From a virus: a stretch of DNA of 36,026 nucleotides. Below, in pieces: positions 18,301-27,200 of this stretch (positions are counted from its first letter, which is position 1; every line of letters starts with the position of its first letter). Location of the stretch: IMG/VR virus record IMGVR_UViG_3300020204_000179, positions 1 to 36,026 of that record. One strand, 5' to 3'. Position numbers and translations under genes: made by a program. The notes under the pieces were generated by a model. The model was given only the letters and a program-made list of their open reading frames with translations, was not told the origin of the DNA and made no database searches.

Positions 18301-19663
18301 CATCAGTGACATTATATGCATATACTCTAGCTTCACCAATTTTTGTACCTGTTCCAGCATTAGTTGTTGATGTATTTCTTCTGCGATTATGCAGAGAAAT
18401 AGTATTCGTGTTTCTCAGTCCAACTAAAGGAGCTCCATATACATTATTGACACGCAACAAACTTCCCATTTCAAATGGGACAAGTGCCGACTCTACAGTT
18501 TCAGTATCTCTTGATTTTTCTACATCAATAACTCTAGATCCAGCTAATTCAACATCAAACCCCTTAACATATGCTTTTCCCGGTGAAACTCTAATACTCA
18601 ATAAATTTTCAGATGGTACGTTATTACTTTCTGTTATTTGACCATTAGTATAAATTCCATCACTAGAAACCTCATCGTTTAAACATTCTAATGCATCAAC
18701 AACAAAAGAATCTATAGCATAATTTCCAGACTCTTCATATGTTCTTTTAGCAAAATATTTTTGAATCTCTGAATAAACTGATCTATCTTGTAACTTTTTA
18801 ACTTCACCTTTATCAACCCTCATTACCTCAACGAAGTTAACATCTTTATCATCATTAAGGTTTTTCTTCCCAAGTGTTAGGGTAATTTTAAACCTATCGG
18901 CACCAGGTGCTGCATAATTTGAAAATCCCCTAGCATTATCATTTAAATCTTTGTCATCAGATGCAGTTACAATTTCTTCGTTAATAAAAAGTCCTACTCT
19001 ATAAGATGGTAGGATTGAATAAGGTTCTAAAACTATTTGTTGCTTACTTACATCAATAAATGTTCCTCGAACAAAATAAACCCCATCAGTGATTCCAACT
19101 GCGGATCCTATGGTATTTGGATCGGTATCAACCAAGGTTAAAATAGTATCCCCCGCGTTTAAAGTAGTATTACCGTAAGTAACATTTTCTTCAAGTAATA
19201 AAACTTCACCTGCTGGGAATTCTGATTGTTGTGAATCTAATGCTTCGTTTTCTTGTACACCAGAATTTAAATATTTAATATAAACTGTAATCTCATCAAC
19301 ACCATCTTCTGGTGGAAGAGAATATTTTTTAATAGACGCTAATATTTGAGATTTTTCTCCTTTAACCTTTTTACCAATCAACCTATCAAGATAAACTGTT
19401 ACATCTATACCAAGATGTTGTGGATTTATCTTAATTCCAAAAAATCTATTATCATAAGTAACAGATCCTGGAATAACCATAGATCCTTCTTTAAAAATAT
19501 GGCTACCAAAAGATTCTATTTGATTTTGTAAAATTGATTGTAGAGTGGTTAACTCTCTCGACTGTACAGGGAATCCAGGTTTAAATAAAACCTTATAATA
19601 GTTATCATTCTTATCAAAATCATCAAAATAAGGATTGATGTTTAGGTTAGTCTTTTGGGGCAT
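12356..19663 (-). CDS. Very large DUF4815-like baseplate/tail structural protein
   Basis: 2435 residues. The N-terminus (NINPYFDDFDKNDNYYKVLF, then FPVQSRELTTLQSILQNQIE and FKEGSMVIPGSV) matches my memory of the DUF4815 family of marine T4-like phages. Further on are modules shared with neighbours: GxSxA-type stretches (SSGATGYIAERNGNTLRL), a DPLAQSFTVDETG segment near 1619, GSGY-type modules near 1870-1930, and an IENEVVEYTNIGTGTL-RGVDGTSIIPH module near 2085. A C-terminal domain begins about LTFKLDFTSGDKNLSPVLDL and ends FRAIALA. It lies between gp8 and the neck genes, where T4 has gp9-gp12, so a peripheral baseplate or fibre-network role is likely. I see no clear similarity to T4 gp10 or gp12. 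It starts 3 nt after the gp8 stop and is probably coupled to it. Confidence 0.88.
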   Translation of the reverse strand: MPQKTNLNINPYFDDFDKNDNYYKVLFKPGFPVQSRELTTLQSILQNQIESFGSHIFKEGSMVIPGSVTYDNRFFGIKINPQHLGIDVTVYLDRLIGKKVKGEKSQILASIKKYSLPPEDGVDEITVYIKYLNSGVQENEALDSQQSEFPAGEVLLLEENVTYGNTTLNAGDTILTLVDTDPNTIGSAVGITDGVYFVRGTFIDVSKQQIVLEPYSILPSYRVGLFINEEIVTASDDKDLNDNARGFSNYAAPGADRFKITLTLGKKNLNDDKDVNFVEVMRVDKGEVKKLQDRSVYSEIQKYFAKRTYEESGNYAIDSFVVDALECLNDEVSSDGIYTNGQITESNNVPSENLLSIRVSPGKAYVKGFDVELAGSRVIDVEKSRDTETVESALVPFEMGSLLRVNNVYGAPLVGLRNTNTISLHNRRRNTSTTNAGTGTKIGEARVYAYNVTDASYANATTSWDLYLYDIQTYTEIYTSGVIAPLAAPLTSYVRGQSSGATGYIAERNGNTLRLNQTSGTFIQGEQLIFNDNVNVSCSVVSIVTYTIDDVKSVYQDSTSLDARLKTDFIADTILFRALPTGFNLTDRVTITSGGSITSPGKTFVGIKTDSIIAYQKAGASSLTYNRVSAISADGATLTVVPLDSSVGGVADGTLPGSTETTTFSLGLPKMLGVNNASLYTPLPENNIASIDFSRSDLVVTKQIYELQTNPSGQLTTPISVSNVGITSAFFEPFDAEKYSIHYSNGTTEPLTSSQFILGPNGGSINFTGLQISQSDVTVTATLRRKTITSKTKDFIRSSKLIVNGTAGVGSTAVSGLTTSNFYGLRVEDREISLNIPDVVNVIAVYQSTTANAPTLDKLTFVSGLGLDNNTILGERLVGNRSRAVAQLVTRVSSTEVEFVYLNSNKFQVGETITFEESNIASNVQSITNGSYTNLTSNYSLDKGQKDQYYDYSKIVRIEGGVVPSKQLLVIFNNYIVSPGNSGEVFTAQSYTKDRYKKDIPLLSGGRIRATDTIDIRPRVTPFNPVVTSGSPFAFSSRSFESNIDYIIAPNESSLMGYSFYLPRTDKLTISKFGEVSVIKGTSSINPKPPLNVDDVMDIAEIYLPPYIYDVKQIGFRLFDNRRFTMRDIASLESRIKNLEKATSLSLLELDTKTLQIQDADGLTRFKTGFVVDNFKNMDLIDTKNPDNKCDVNAERSELLNAVDNWSMGAELALDPSINPASTDIVDRTLNLPLLDPNIQKTGDLLTLKYTEVGWLEQPLASQVENVNPFNVIEFAGGILLFPASDNWVRTIYIDNTRTESTGAEWVERSKSSTDVQERVVNGRTERVTTETTVFENVLEGPSREFDYVESVRVNGVADEYQRSRNISYLASGLRPQTVHYHYFDNQVLDFCAKLIEIEMISGTFQVGELARAHLNGQLIMRFPVPPPKHKTGPFDDPDQMYTVDPYDRTRPAPGTSYSSSSKLLNIGVRAMAEHGLTQDVGGFMVVGAIINGETSGAIARCTRNELISDNFGDIMGTIFIRDPNENPTPSVRIKTGQRTFRLSATNQTNPKPWSSVGIPGSVKNESNASSIFSSSGTIITQDTSSVSVRNPAKPADRAPNIRQTIEDITPPARRAGGKDPLAQSFTVDETGAFLTGAEVYFASKDPAARLFVELRTVELGLPTSTLVQDYARIALEPSQIKTSTDASVPTRITFPAPIYLEARREYALVFLAPTSDEFEMWVATMGQKTKRTSNLPDAQSVVVSQPYSGGSLFKSQNGTVWTPSQYQDLTFKLFKAQFVTNGTATFYNTPINPGNINCQRLINNPIKTLPRKLKVGVTGIGAFSSILTPGRKVGYGNISGSSATGIIERIGSSVASSNGLTLVSVGTGFAGSQTYNNVPLYSISGNGSGATATIVTTSSGTVSSVTVTGGTRGNGYVIGEVLGITTTNTGGRGSGAVVSVSGIDGTADTLYLTNVQGESFPSGQTLVYYAGDTRTTTTASVNVTSTLIDQMYSGNVIEITQYNHGMHNPINKVSIQNIEPDTTSTTTTSDFSATATVINVSSTVPFTTFEGIGNTTRGHALIENEVVEYTNIGTGTLQIASRGVDGTSIIPHPLGSQIRPYEINGISLRRINKTHDLPTDQLLVASKTTDKYYLSIDRGNRSSGFNLLNFIDTKSVGGSTAGISQNHQFSSIKPQFTIITPGEGVSVSSQVRTISGTSAGGSEVSFLDNGYTPVIINSTTFFPTPRLVASRVNELERLTTLPRNKSLTFKLDFTSGDKNLSPVLDLSTASFVLSRNRLNKPILNYAIDSRSNNLSGDPHSSVYITKRINLSQSATSLKVLMGACRPADTDFRVLYRLFTADSSEVSQSYNLFPGYTNLRDTDNDGYGDVIINASLNNGLPDAFVRPSKVNEFLEYQFSVNNLQPFNGFVIKIVMSSTNECSQVKLSDFRAIALA

Positions 19664-19666
19664 TTT

Positions 19667-21223
19667 TTAAAATTCCAGAACGATTTTTATGTCTTCTTTT
19701 TGACGAGAATTTCTATTAATAAGTGGACGATTATCAATGTAAATAATCTCCCCCGATCCTTTATTTATTTCGGGATTTGCCATACCCTGAGTAAAGTTAA
19801 CACCTAGATTGATTAATCTAGTTCCTGATATGTTAGTTGTAATACCACTAAAGTTGGAGTCAATAGATGCTGAGAAACCAGAACTCAAACCATTTACTAG
19901 ATTGCTAACGGATGAACTAAATGTAAACGTTTTTCCTCTAGTAGAAATACCAACATAATCAGTTTCATCAAAGGTTGTTTGATTGTTGAAAAGTGATCTA
20001 TCGGTAAAATATTTTAAAACTCTTGTTTCTGTATCGTATGATGCTACGTATGCTGAAGCTACACCACCACTAACTATCTGAGATATTTTTTCTCCCACTA
20101 CAGGTTTTCCAACAACAGAGTTAAGTTTTAAAGAATATAATGAAGAAAATGTGTTAGAGTAAAATGTTTGTGCTGACCCAACTGCTGTTGGATTTCGTAA
20201 AATACCAACCTGAGCAAACTTAGTATCTATTGGGAAATCTTTTGTAGTATCATCAAATCTACTATAAATTAAAACCTTATCAGTTCCCAGTTCTTTGTAT
20301 AAATCATATCCATGTCCTTTAGATGGTGGAATAATCGGTATTAATCTAGCACTTGTTCCTACAGTTGCTGAGTTAATCGGTCCAAGATCTACGAGACCAT
20401 ACGTATAGTTTTTACCTCCAGCAGAAACAACAGTATTTACAATTTTTCCACCAACAACATCAACACGAACTTTACCACCAGTCCCATCCCCAAGTATGTT
20501 CAGTTCTTGGCCTAATCCATTTGAATAATTAGATCCTCGTTTATCTATATAAACTTTTTTAATTTGATTTTCAAAAATACTAGAGTCTCCATTCTCCCGA
20601 ATAGATCTATAAAGAGAATCTGTGGAGTTTTCCCAGTTATTTGGAACAGTTATGTACTCAGTAGAATCAAACTTAATAATATCACTTGGCGCAACACTAA
20701 AAAGATATTTCCAAACATATTCATCGCCACTATCACCCGCTCTTGCTGGTTCTAAGTCTGTAAATGTTGGTTGATCTTGAGAAATATTTCCAACTGTATT
20801 AATACCTGAGGAACCATTATCAATACAAATATAAACTCTATAATCCGAGTTCATTACATAATAGTTTGCATCATATAGTCTAGACGCCCTAGTCAATGGT
20901 GACGGATTTAGAATGCTATAATCATGACGATACATTTCATATCTAGTTCCTCTATTCCAATCTATTCTTCTAATAAGTCTGCGAACATTTGCAGAAGAAA
21001 CTCTTCTACCAAACATAGAGGTGTCTTTAACATGATTTAGATTAGAAATACTATCAATAGGTGCTGGTGTATTTGTATTCCAGTTTTCAGATCTACCAAA
21101 ACCTACTATATTTGGGTTTGGTAGACCCATAAAAACATAAAATGAGTTTGAACTGTCTTCTATAGACTGTACAAAATTACTAGCATTTAATATTCTAAAC
21201 TGATCAGTAACAATTGCCGACAT
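19667..21223 (-). CDS. 8: Baseplate wedge protein gp8, enlarged
   Basis: 518 residues against 334 in T4. gp8 is a dimeric wedge subunit that joins gp7 and gp10 in the baseplate. Landmarks shared with T4 gp8 are VTDQFRILNASNF near the start (T4 VTSKFRTEKMLNF), FGRSENW (42-48; T4 FGRSEPW), GDEYVWKYLFSVAPSD (166-181; T4 GDGYVWEYLFEIPPD), YITVPNNW (190-197), and the C-terminus SGEIIYIDNRP ... IKIVLEF (490-518; T4 SGEMIYMENRP ... INILFTF). The extra length is internal, roughly 205-480, and includes GSGY-like modules (KRGSNYSNGLGQ and SAGGKNYTYGL). An exact TATAAATA box ends 18 nt before the ATG. No good Shine-Dalgarno is visible. Confidence 0.92.
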   Translation of the reverse strand: MSAIVTDQFRILNASNFVQSIEDSSNSFYVFMGLPNPNIVGFGRSENWNTNTPAPIDSISNLNHVKDTSMFGRRVSSANVRRLIRRIDWNRGTRYEMYRHDYSILNPSPLTRASRLYDANYYVMNSDYRVYICIDNGSSGINTVGNISQDQPTFTDLEPARAGDSGDEYVWKYLFSVAPSDIIKFDSTEYITVPNNWENSTDSLYRSIRENGDSSIFENQIKKVYIDKRGSNYSNGLGQELNILGDGTGGKVRVDVVGGKIVNTVVSAGGKNYTYGLVDLGPINSATVGTSARLIPIIPPSKGHGYDLYKELGTDKVLIYSRFDDTTKDFPIDTKFAQVGILRNPTAVGSAQTFYSNTFSSLYSLKLNSVVGKPVVGEKISQIVSGGVASAYVASYDTETRVLKYFTDRSLFNNQTTFDETDYVGISTRGKTFTFSSSVSNLVNGLSSGFSASIDSNFSGITTNISGTRLINLGVNFTQGMANPEINKGSGEIIYIDNRPLINRNSRQKEDIKIVLEF

Positions 21224-21241
21224 CTTGGAGTCTTTTTTCTA

Positions 21242-21249
21242 TATTTATA
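21242..21249 (-). promoter_or_regulatory. Late promoter box (exact TATAAATA)
   Basis: Exact T4-type late box on the coding strand, in the 35-nt gap between the 4007-aa gene and gp8, ending 18 nt before the gp8 ATG at 21223. It would give gp8 and the 2435-aa gene their own transcript after a 12-kb gene. Confidence 0.73.
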
Positions 21250-21258
21250 CTATTATTC

Positions 21259-24200
21259 TTAATCTAAAGATGAAATGATTCTTATTGCACCACTATTCCT
21301 CAATCCAAAGGTTCTTCTTTGAATAGTTGGGAAATTAGTTAGCTCATGATCAACTGTTAAACCAGTTACACCTATTGATATTGGATTTGAGGATCTGGAT
21401 AGATTGTAAAGTCTACCCCAAGATATTCTACCCAATGGAATTGTACCTATTCCAGAACTATATGATTGTGTATTAATACCAATAACATTACTATTAGTAT
21501 GTACATTGCAGATAATAAATCCATCAGAAGCAATATTAGTTTCATCATGAACATAATAAATGTTGTCTAAAAATGTTGTCCCTATTCCAACAATAGATGA
21601 ATTTGAAGTATCAACTGACGTTACTCCATTTCCAACTTTTGTGTCAACAATATATACTGGATATCCAACAACCAGATCATCCGCTACTGCCACGTCTGCT
21701 TTATAGAAGAACTTTAATGCTAATGGATGACCACCTGTTCCAGGTGCCGTTGTTATTCCCGTGATAATACCCGAAAATCCTTGGACATTTGATATTGTTT
21801 TAACAGTTTCATATTCAAATTTTGGAGTCTCAATAATAACCAGTGGAGGATTAGTATATCCAAATCCAGGATTTGTTATTGATACTGAAGAAACAGATCC
21901 ATTCACAACTAATGCAGTTGCTACAGCGGTTGATCCAATACCTGCAGAGAGATTTATTGGGTTTGAAATTTTAAGATTTAATGGAGAAGTACTATACCCA
22001 AATCCAGGATTAACAATGGTTATTTGACTAATAGATCCACCAGTACCAACAGTTGCGGTAAATGCGGCGCCAATATATTCTCCACCAGGAACTATCAAAG
22101 CGTCAACACTGTTAATATTTACGCCATAATAGTTTTCCTCATAGTTAAAGAACTGGGCATCATCGACAAAAATTTGAGTATCTAATGGGTTAATATTCTT
22201 AATAACCTTTGCAGTTGGGTAAATTTTGGGTTCAATCATTTCTCTAGATTTGTAGATATAATCACCTTTTATGACTAAATCTTTTTTCTGCTTTTGCCAT
22301 TCTATAGGTTTACGATTGATTTCATCAACTCCGAGACCAACATAGATATCAGTTTCAACAACATCCGATCCAGGAATATCAAATATAGTTCTATAATTTT
22401 CTTGGGATATTGTTGATTGAATGTTTGGATTTTTGGAAACTAATACTTTATCTCCAATTTTTATAGTTTCATTGATATCTACAATCTGAACATCAACGTT
22501 TCTATTTCCAACATAGAAGAAAATGTCAATTTTATCATAAAACTGTGGTGCTTCTGAGAACACAAATGATGTTCCGCCACGGAATTCATAAGATACACCA
22601 GGAGTTTGTATAACTCCATTAACAAATATAACTAAAACAGCACTTAGGTCAATTTCTGAAGAAGTCGAATCTGCAGGATCAGTTTGGAAACTTAAAAGTT
22701 GACCGTTATAATATAACGGGAATCTAACTCGCGATCCATTTTGTAAGTTTTTAACAGAGTCAATATAATCTAACTCACCAAACTGCCATGCTGAGAAATA
22801 ATCATTAAATACTGATTCAACAGTTAACTCAAAGTGTTGTAGTGGTGCATTTAATCCCTTTGCTGTTACCAATCCAACAGCTCTAATAACATCACCAACC
22901 TTAAAAGCATATCCTGGACGAGATATTTGGAAAGATTTAACTTGATGGAGTGTAGATCCAATACCCGTAGTGCTTGCTGGACCAACATCAATAGTTAAAA
23001 GCATATTTTTACCAGTTTCTGATGTTACACCAACATCACGTCTAAAAACACCAGTAACTGGTAAGTTTTCATATATTGGTTCTGAAACAAGTATAGTTGG
23101 GTTAGTATATCCAGAACCACCCGAAATAATATTAAATGATAATGTTCCACCAGCACCTACAGTTGCTGTAATAGATGCAGATGCTCCAGTATGCCCAGTG
23201 TATTGTGTAACGCCGACAGAAACGATTCCACGGTATCCAGATCCAATGATATCAGTTGCACCTAATCCAACCGATACAATGCTGCCGCCAGAAACTATAG
23301 CGGTTACAGATGCACCAACTAATGGAGCATAACCCAATCCTGGAGTTGAACCTAAAGAAACAATAATACCACCTCTAGGAAGTTGATTTTGATTAACATC
23401 AAATTCGGATTCTACAGGAGATCCATTTGCTGAAGAAATACCACTGAAAACTACACTTGAGATTCCAGCATTTTCTACAAAACTATAGTTATTGCCTGAG
23501 TTATTGACAGTTGTTGGTGTTTGGAATACTCCATTAATGAACAGAATTCCATTTCCAATGGTCATTCCTGTTGTATTTGCACCTTGAACTGTTAAACTAT
23601 ATGTTTTACCTATACCCGTAAACTGATCGGATATATCATCAAACAAAGTGTTTGTGGTATAATCACTTCTTAAGAACGTTCTTCCAGCAAAAGCAGCTCT
23701 TACATATGGTAGATTACTTGCATCTCTTGAAGATCTAGTGTTTCCTTTTGGTGGTTCAAGGAAATAAATTTTACTTTCAACAATATTAAATGATCCTCTA
23801 TAAACTTGGGCAATAGATCCATCAGTATGTGTAGTTACTGCAGTTCCAACCGATCCTCTAGAAACTTGAACTAATGGATAAGTATCTATTCCAACTGGTG
23901 AACTTGAAGTTATAGGTCCTATAGGAGTTGATCCATATCCAACAATATTAACCTTCATAAACTCATTATCAATTTTCAACACATCTCTTGGTTGTAGTGT
24001 TGAAATACCTGTCAAAGAAATAAATGATGTTGCTATGCTGACAAGACCATTATTATTTTGTAAATAATGTCTAATCGGCGTGTATGTTATTGGTTGTTGA
24101 ACAATCCCATCTAAAGAAATCACAGATTTCTCTAGTTTTTTGGTCATATCTAGTTTATGTGCATTACCAGATCCAGAATCAGTAAATGTAACATAAATTC

Positions 24201-27200
24201 CTGCTTGTGCATACTCTTTTCTAGTTGAAAGTTTAAACTCATTTGGACCTATAACAATAGGATACACATAAGTTGGAAGTTTATTAGTAATAACACCAAC
24301 ATTATTTGCAGTAGATCCAATACCAACACTGGATGGTTCAACGTCATTGAATGTCGATCCTGGAGTGTAAACAAGCTCTTCACCAGTTCTGAAGAAATGA
24401 TTTGGAACATTGAATATTCCTGTTACTTTATTGAGTTGAGAACTATTTGCTGGGTTAAAAGTTTTCTGATAAACAGGTACGCCCTGATGTTTTAGATCAA
24501 AATCAACCTTATTCGCTCTATTTCCATTTATACCATCATATGCAGAAAGAAGAAGTTCTTGTCGAGAAGTTCCATAAACTAACGCAGGTGGTTGATTATC
24601 AAAATCATTCTGTGTATAGAAAACTTCATTATAGGTTTGAACTGTTACGTTTGCAGTATACTGTGAATCTGGATGAAAACTTATAGTTGATGTATTACCT
24701 ATAGAAACTACACCAAATGTTCCAATACCAGAAGTACTACCAACTGAAACAAAAGGATATTGAGTTATTTTTGTATTATTTTTATCTCTAACTGCAAGAA
24801 TCTGATGTAATGCACTTGTATTTCCACATGAAACTCTAATAAGACTTTTTACTGAAGAATCTACATTATTGTTTAGTTTACAAACACTAATATTTGTAGA
24901 CCCAACTTCATGAAGACTCTCTAGTCTTATTGTTCTTTCAGATCCTGGGGACTGATCTGCAACATTAAATCTATAAGTTCCTATACCGCTCGAAGTTTGA
25001 ACAAATCCAACTATATTTGCCCTAACTAAAATAGAAGATGATTGATTATTAATCATCTGCAGAGATATAGTATTATTTACACTATCAATTGATGCCGTAA
25101 CTATACCAATACTATTATTGCTGGAAAAAATATTATTATCATCAAAATAATATTCTGCTAAATGAGTGTCTTGTCCATCATAATCTAATAAAACCTCCAG
25201 ATAGTTAAGTTTTTTAGTAAAATTATTTTGTACTTGAATATTTGCGAATAAAGATTTAAAAGTTGAAATCGGATAAGATATAATTGTTGAAGATATACCA
25301 ACAGTCGACGCTGGAATAGTAATATTAGAACCAGAAACTTTTACTGATCCAAAAGATATTGTTCCTATTCCAGATCTATCATCATCAAAATAAGTTCGTA
25401 AAACTTTTATGTCATGATCAGTATTATATGGATCTGTTGGAGTAAATCTTAAACTTTTTTTATCAGACGAATCAATCTGTGCTTCTATATTTCCTATAGT
25501 TCCAGTGCTAAGTGTATTAACTGAAGATTTTTCTAAAGTTATTACATCATTTTCAGTCATTAAAACAATAATCTCCGCTATTTCAGTTTTAAAAGAATCT
25601 GGATCTGTAACTTGAACTAACAGTCTTTCAAAATTATTGTTTAAATCAAAAATATCAACATATCCATCTTGGAATCCTTTACTAGAAAATCTAGAACTAA
25701 CATCATCTATTAAAAGAACTCTGTTAGTTTTACATAATGTATAATCTGCTAAACTTCTATTATAAAACTTGAGATATTTTGATCTATCAAGATTACTCTG
25801 CTGACCATTAGGACGACTGTCATAATCACTTATTAAATCATAGTTGTTAATAGAATCAACTCTTTTTTCATCATAAATGTCCAAAATAATAAGATCATTA
25901 CTGAAAGAAGTGTATGCCGCCCCAACATCGAAAGAAGAAAGAATTGAAGTATCTGCAAAATTCTTTAGTCCTGCTGGGTGGAGTAACCTATTAACAGGAT
26001 CTACCATCTTATCATATGTAATAGAACTCTTTACTGTATATGATAGATTTTGATAATAGTCATTATCCGGTAAAACTTGATAGTCTTCACTTAGTTTTCC
26101 AGTACTACTATTCCATCCATATTCCTGACGACTCGAATAATCTATTTCAAAATAACCAGTGCTAGTTTTAATAGACTTTACTACACCTATTGCACCAGAT
26201 AAAGTTCCTTTCATTCTTTCATTTACAGAAAGTTCATATGTACCTTGAACTTTTATAAAATCTTTTCTAACTTGAGAAACATAAAGATCTCTCTCAAAAA
26301 ATCCAGATCCAGTATTAGTATAAAGTTTTTCACCTAAAGAAAAAATGGATCTTTCTTGAATAACATTAAAAACAGGATAATCTTTTTTATTAACAATAGA
26401 AGCATACCCAGATTGGAAAGTTTTTGCTATTCCTGGATTTGTAGTTAATCCAGCAATACTAAACTCTAATTTTGCAGGATTAGTATTTTCATATAGTGAA
26501 ACAGTAAAGAACTGATATTCATAATCAGAAGAGTTGAATCCTGTTCCAGAAACTGTATTTTCAATACCTTCTACATAAATTTGATCTCCAATGCTAAAGA
26601 TATTAGTGCTAAAACCAATAAAAGGAGTTTGTAAACTACAAGTAACAACTCCAGAACGACTAGAAATTATTGATCCAATCCCAACTCCATTTGAGTTATT
26701 GATTGCAATAACTTGATGTGTAACATTATCTAATCCATAAATTGGAGAAATGGTTTCTACGTTAGAAATAGATGCATTTTGAGATATTGCCTTTAAGGAT
26801 GCAGTATCAACAACTCTTTTAGATACTGGATTATAAACAATCAAATCTGGTGGAGATATGTAATTTTTTCCTCCAAATATAACCTCAACATTTTGAATTG
26901 TATCTGATGATTCTAAAACTACCGTTGGTGAAATAAATGCTTCAGGTCTTAACGTTTTATCTGAAGAATATTCATATCCATAATCTAAAACTCTAATTTT
27001 TTCAATTCTTCCTATAGTTTTGGATGATGGTAAAATATTTGCATTTTGACCATTTTGACTATCCACATTTACAAACTTAGGAAGTTTTTTATATCCATTA
27101 CCTGGAAATAATATTTTTATTTTTTCTATTGGACCACTTACACTTGCTGAAGATGTTGAATATTTCAGTACTTCACAATCTCTTTGCTCATAAACTAATT

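Noticed and set aside
18228-18641. 137-codon plus-strand open frame
   Set aside because: Opposite strand of the 2435-aa gene, no ribosome site or recognisable protein features; a shadow of repetitive coding DNA. The same applies to the frames at 17442-17819 and 22970-23332.
12356-19663. Assignment of the 2435-aa protein as T4 gp10
   Set aside because: Position is suggestive, but no T4 gp10 motif could be recognised; left as a DUF4815-like protein.
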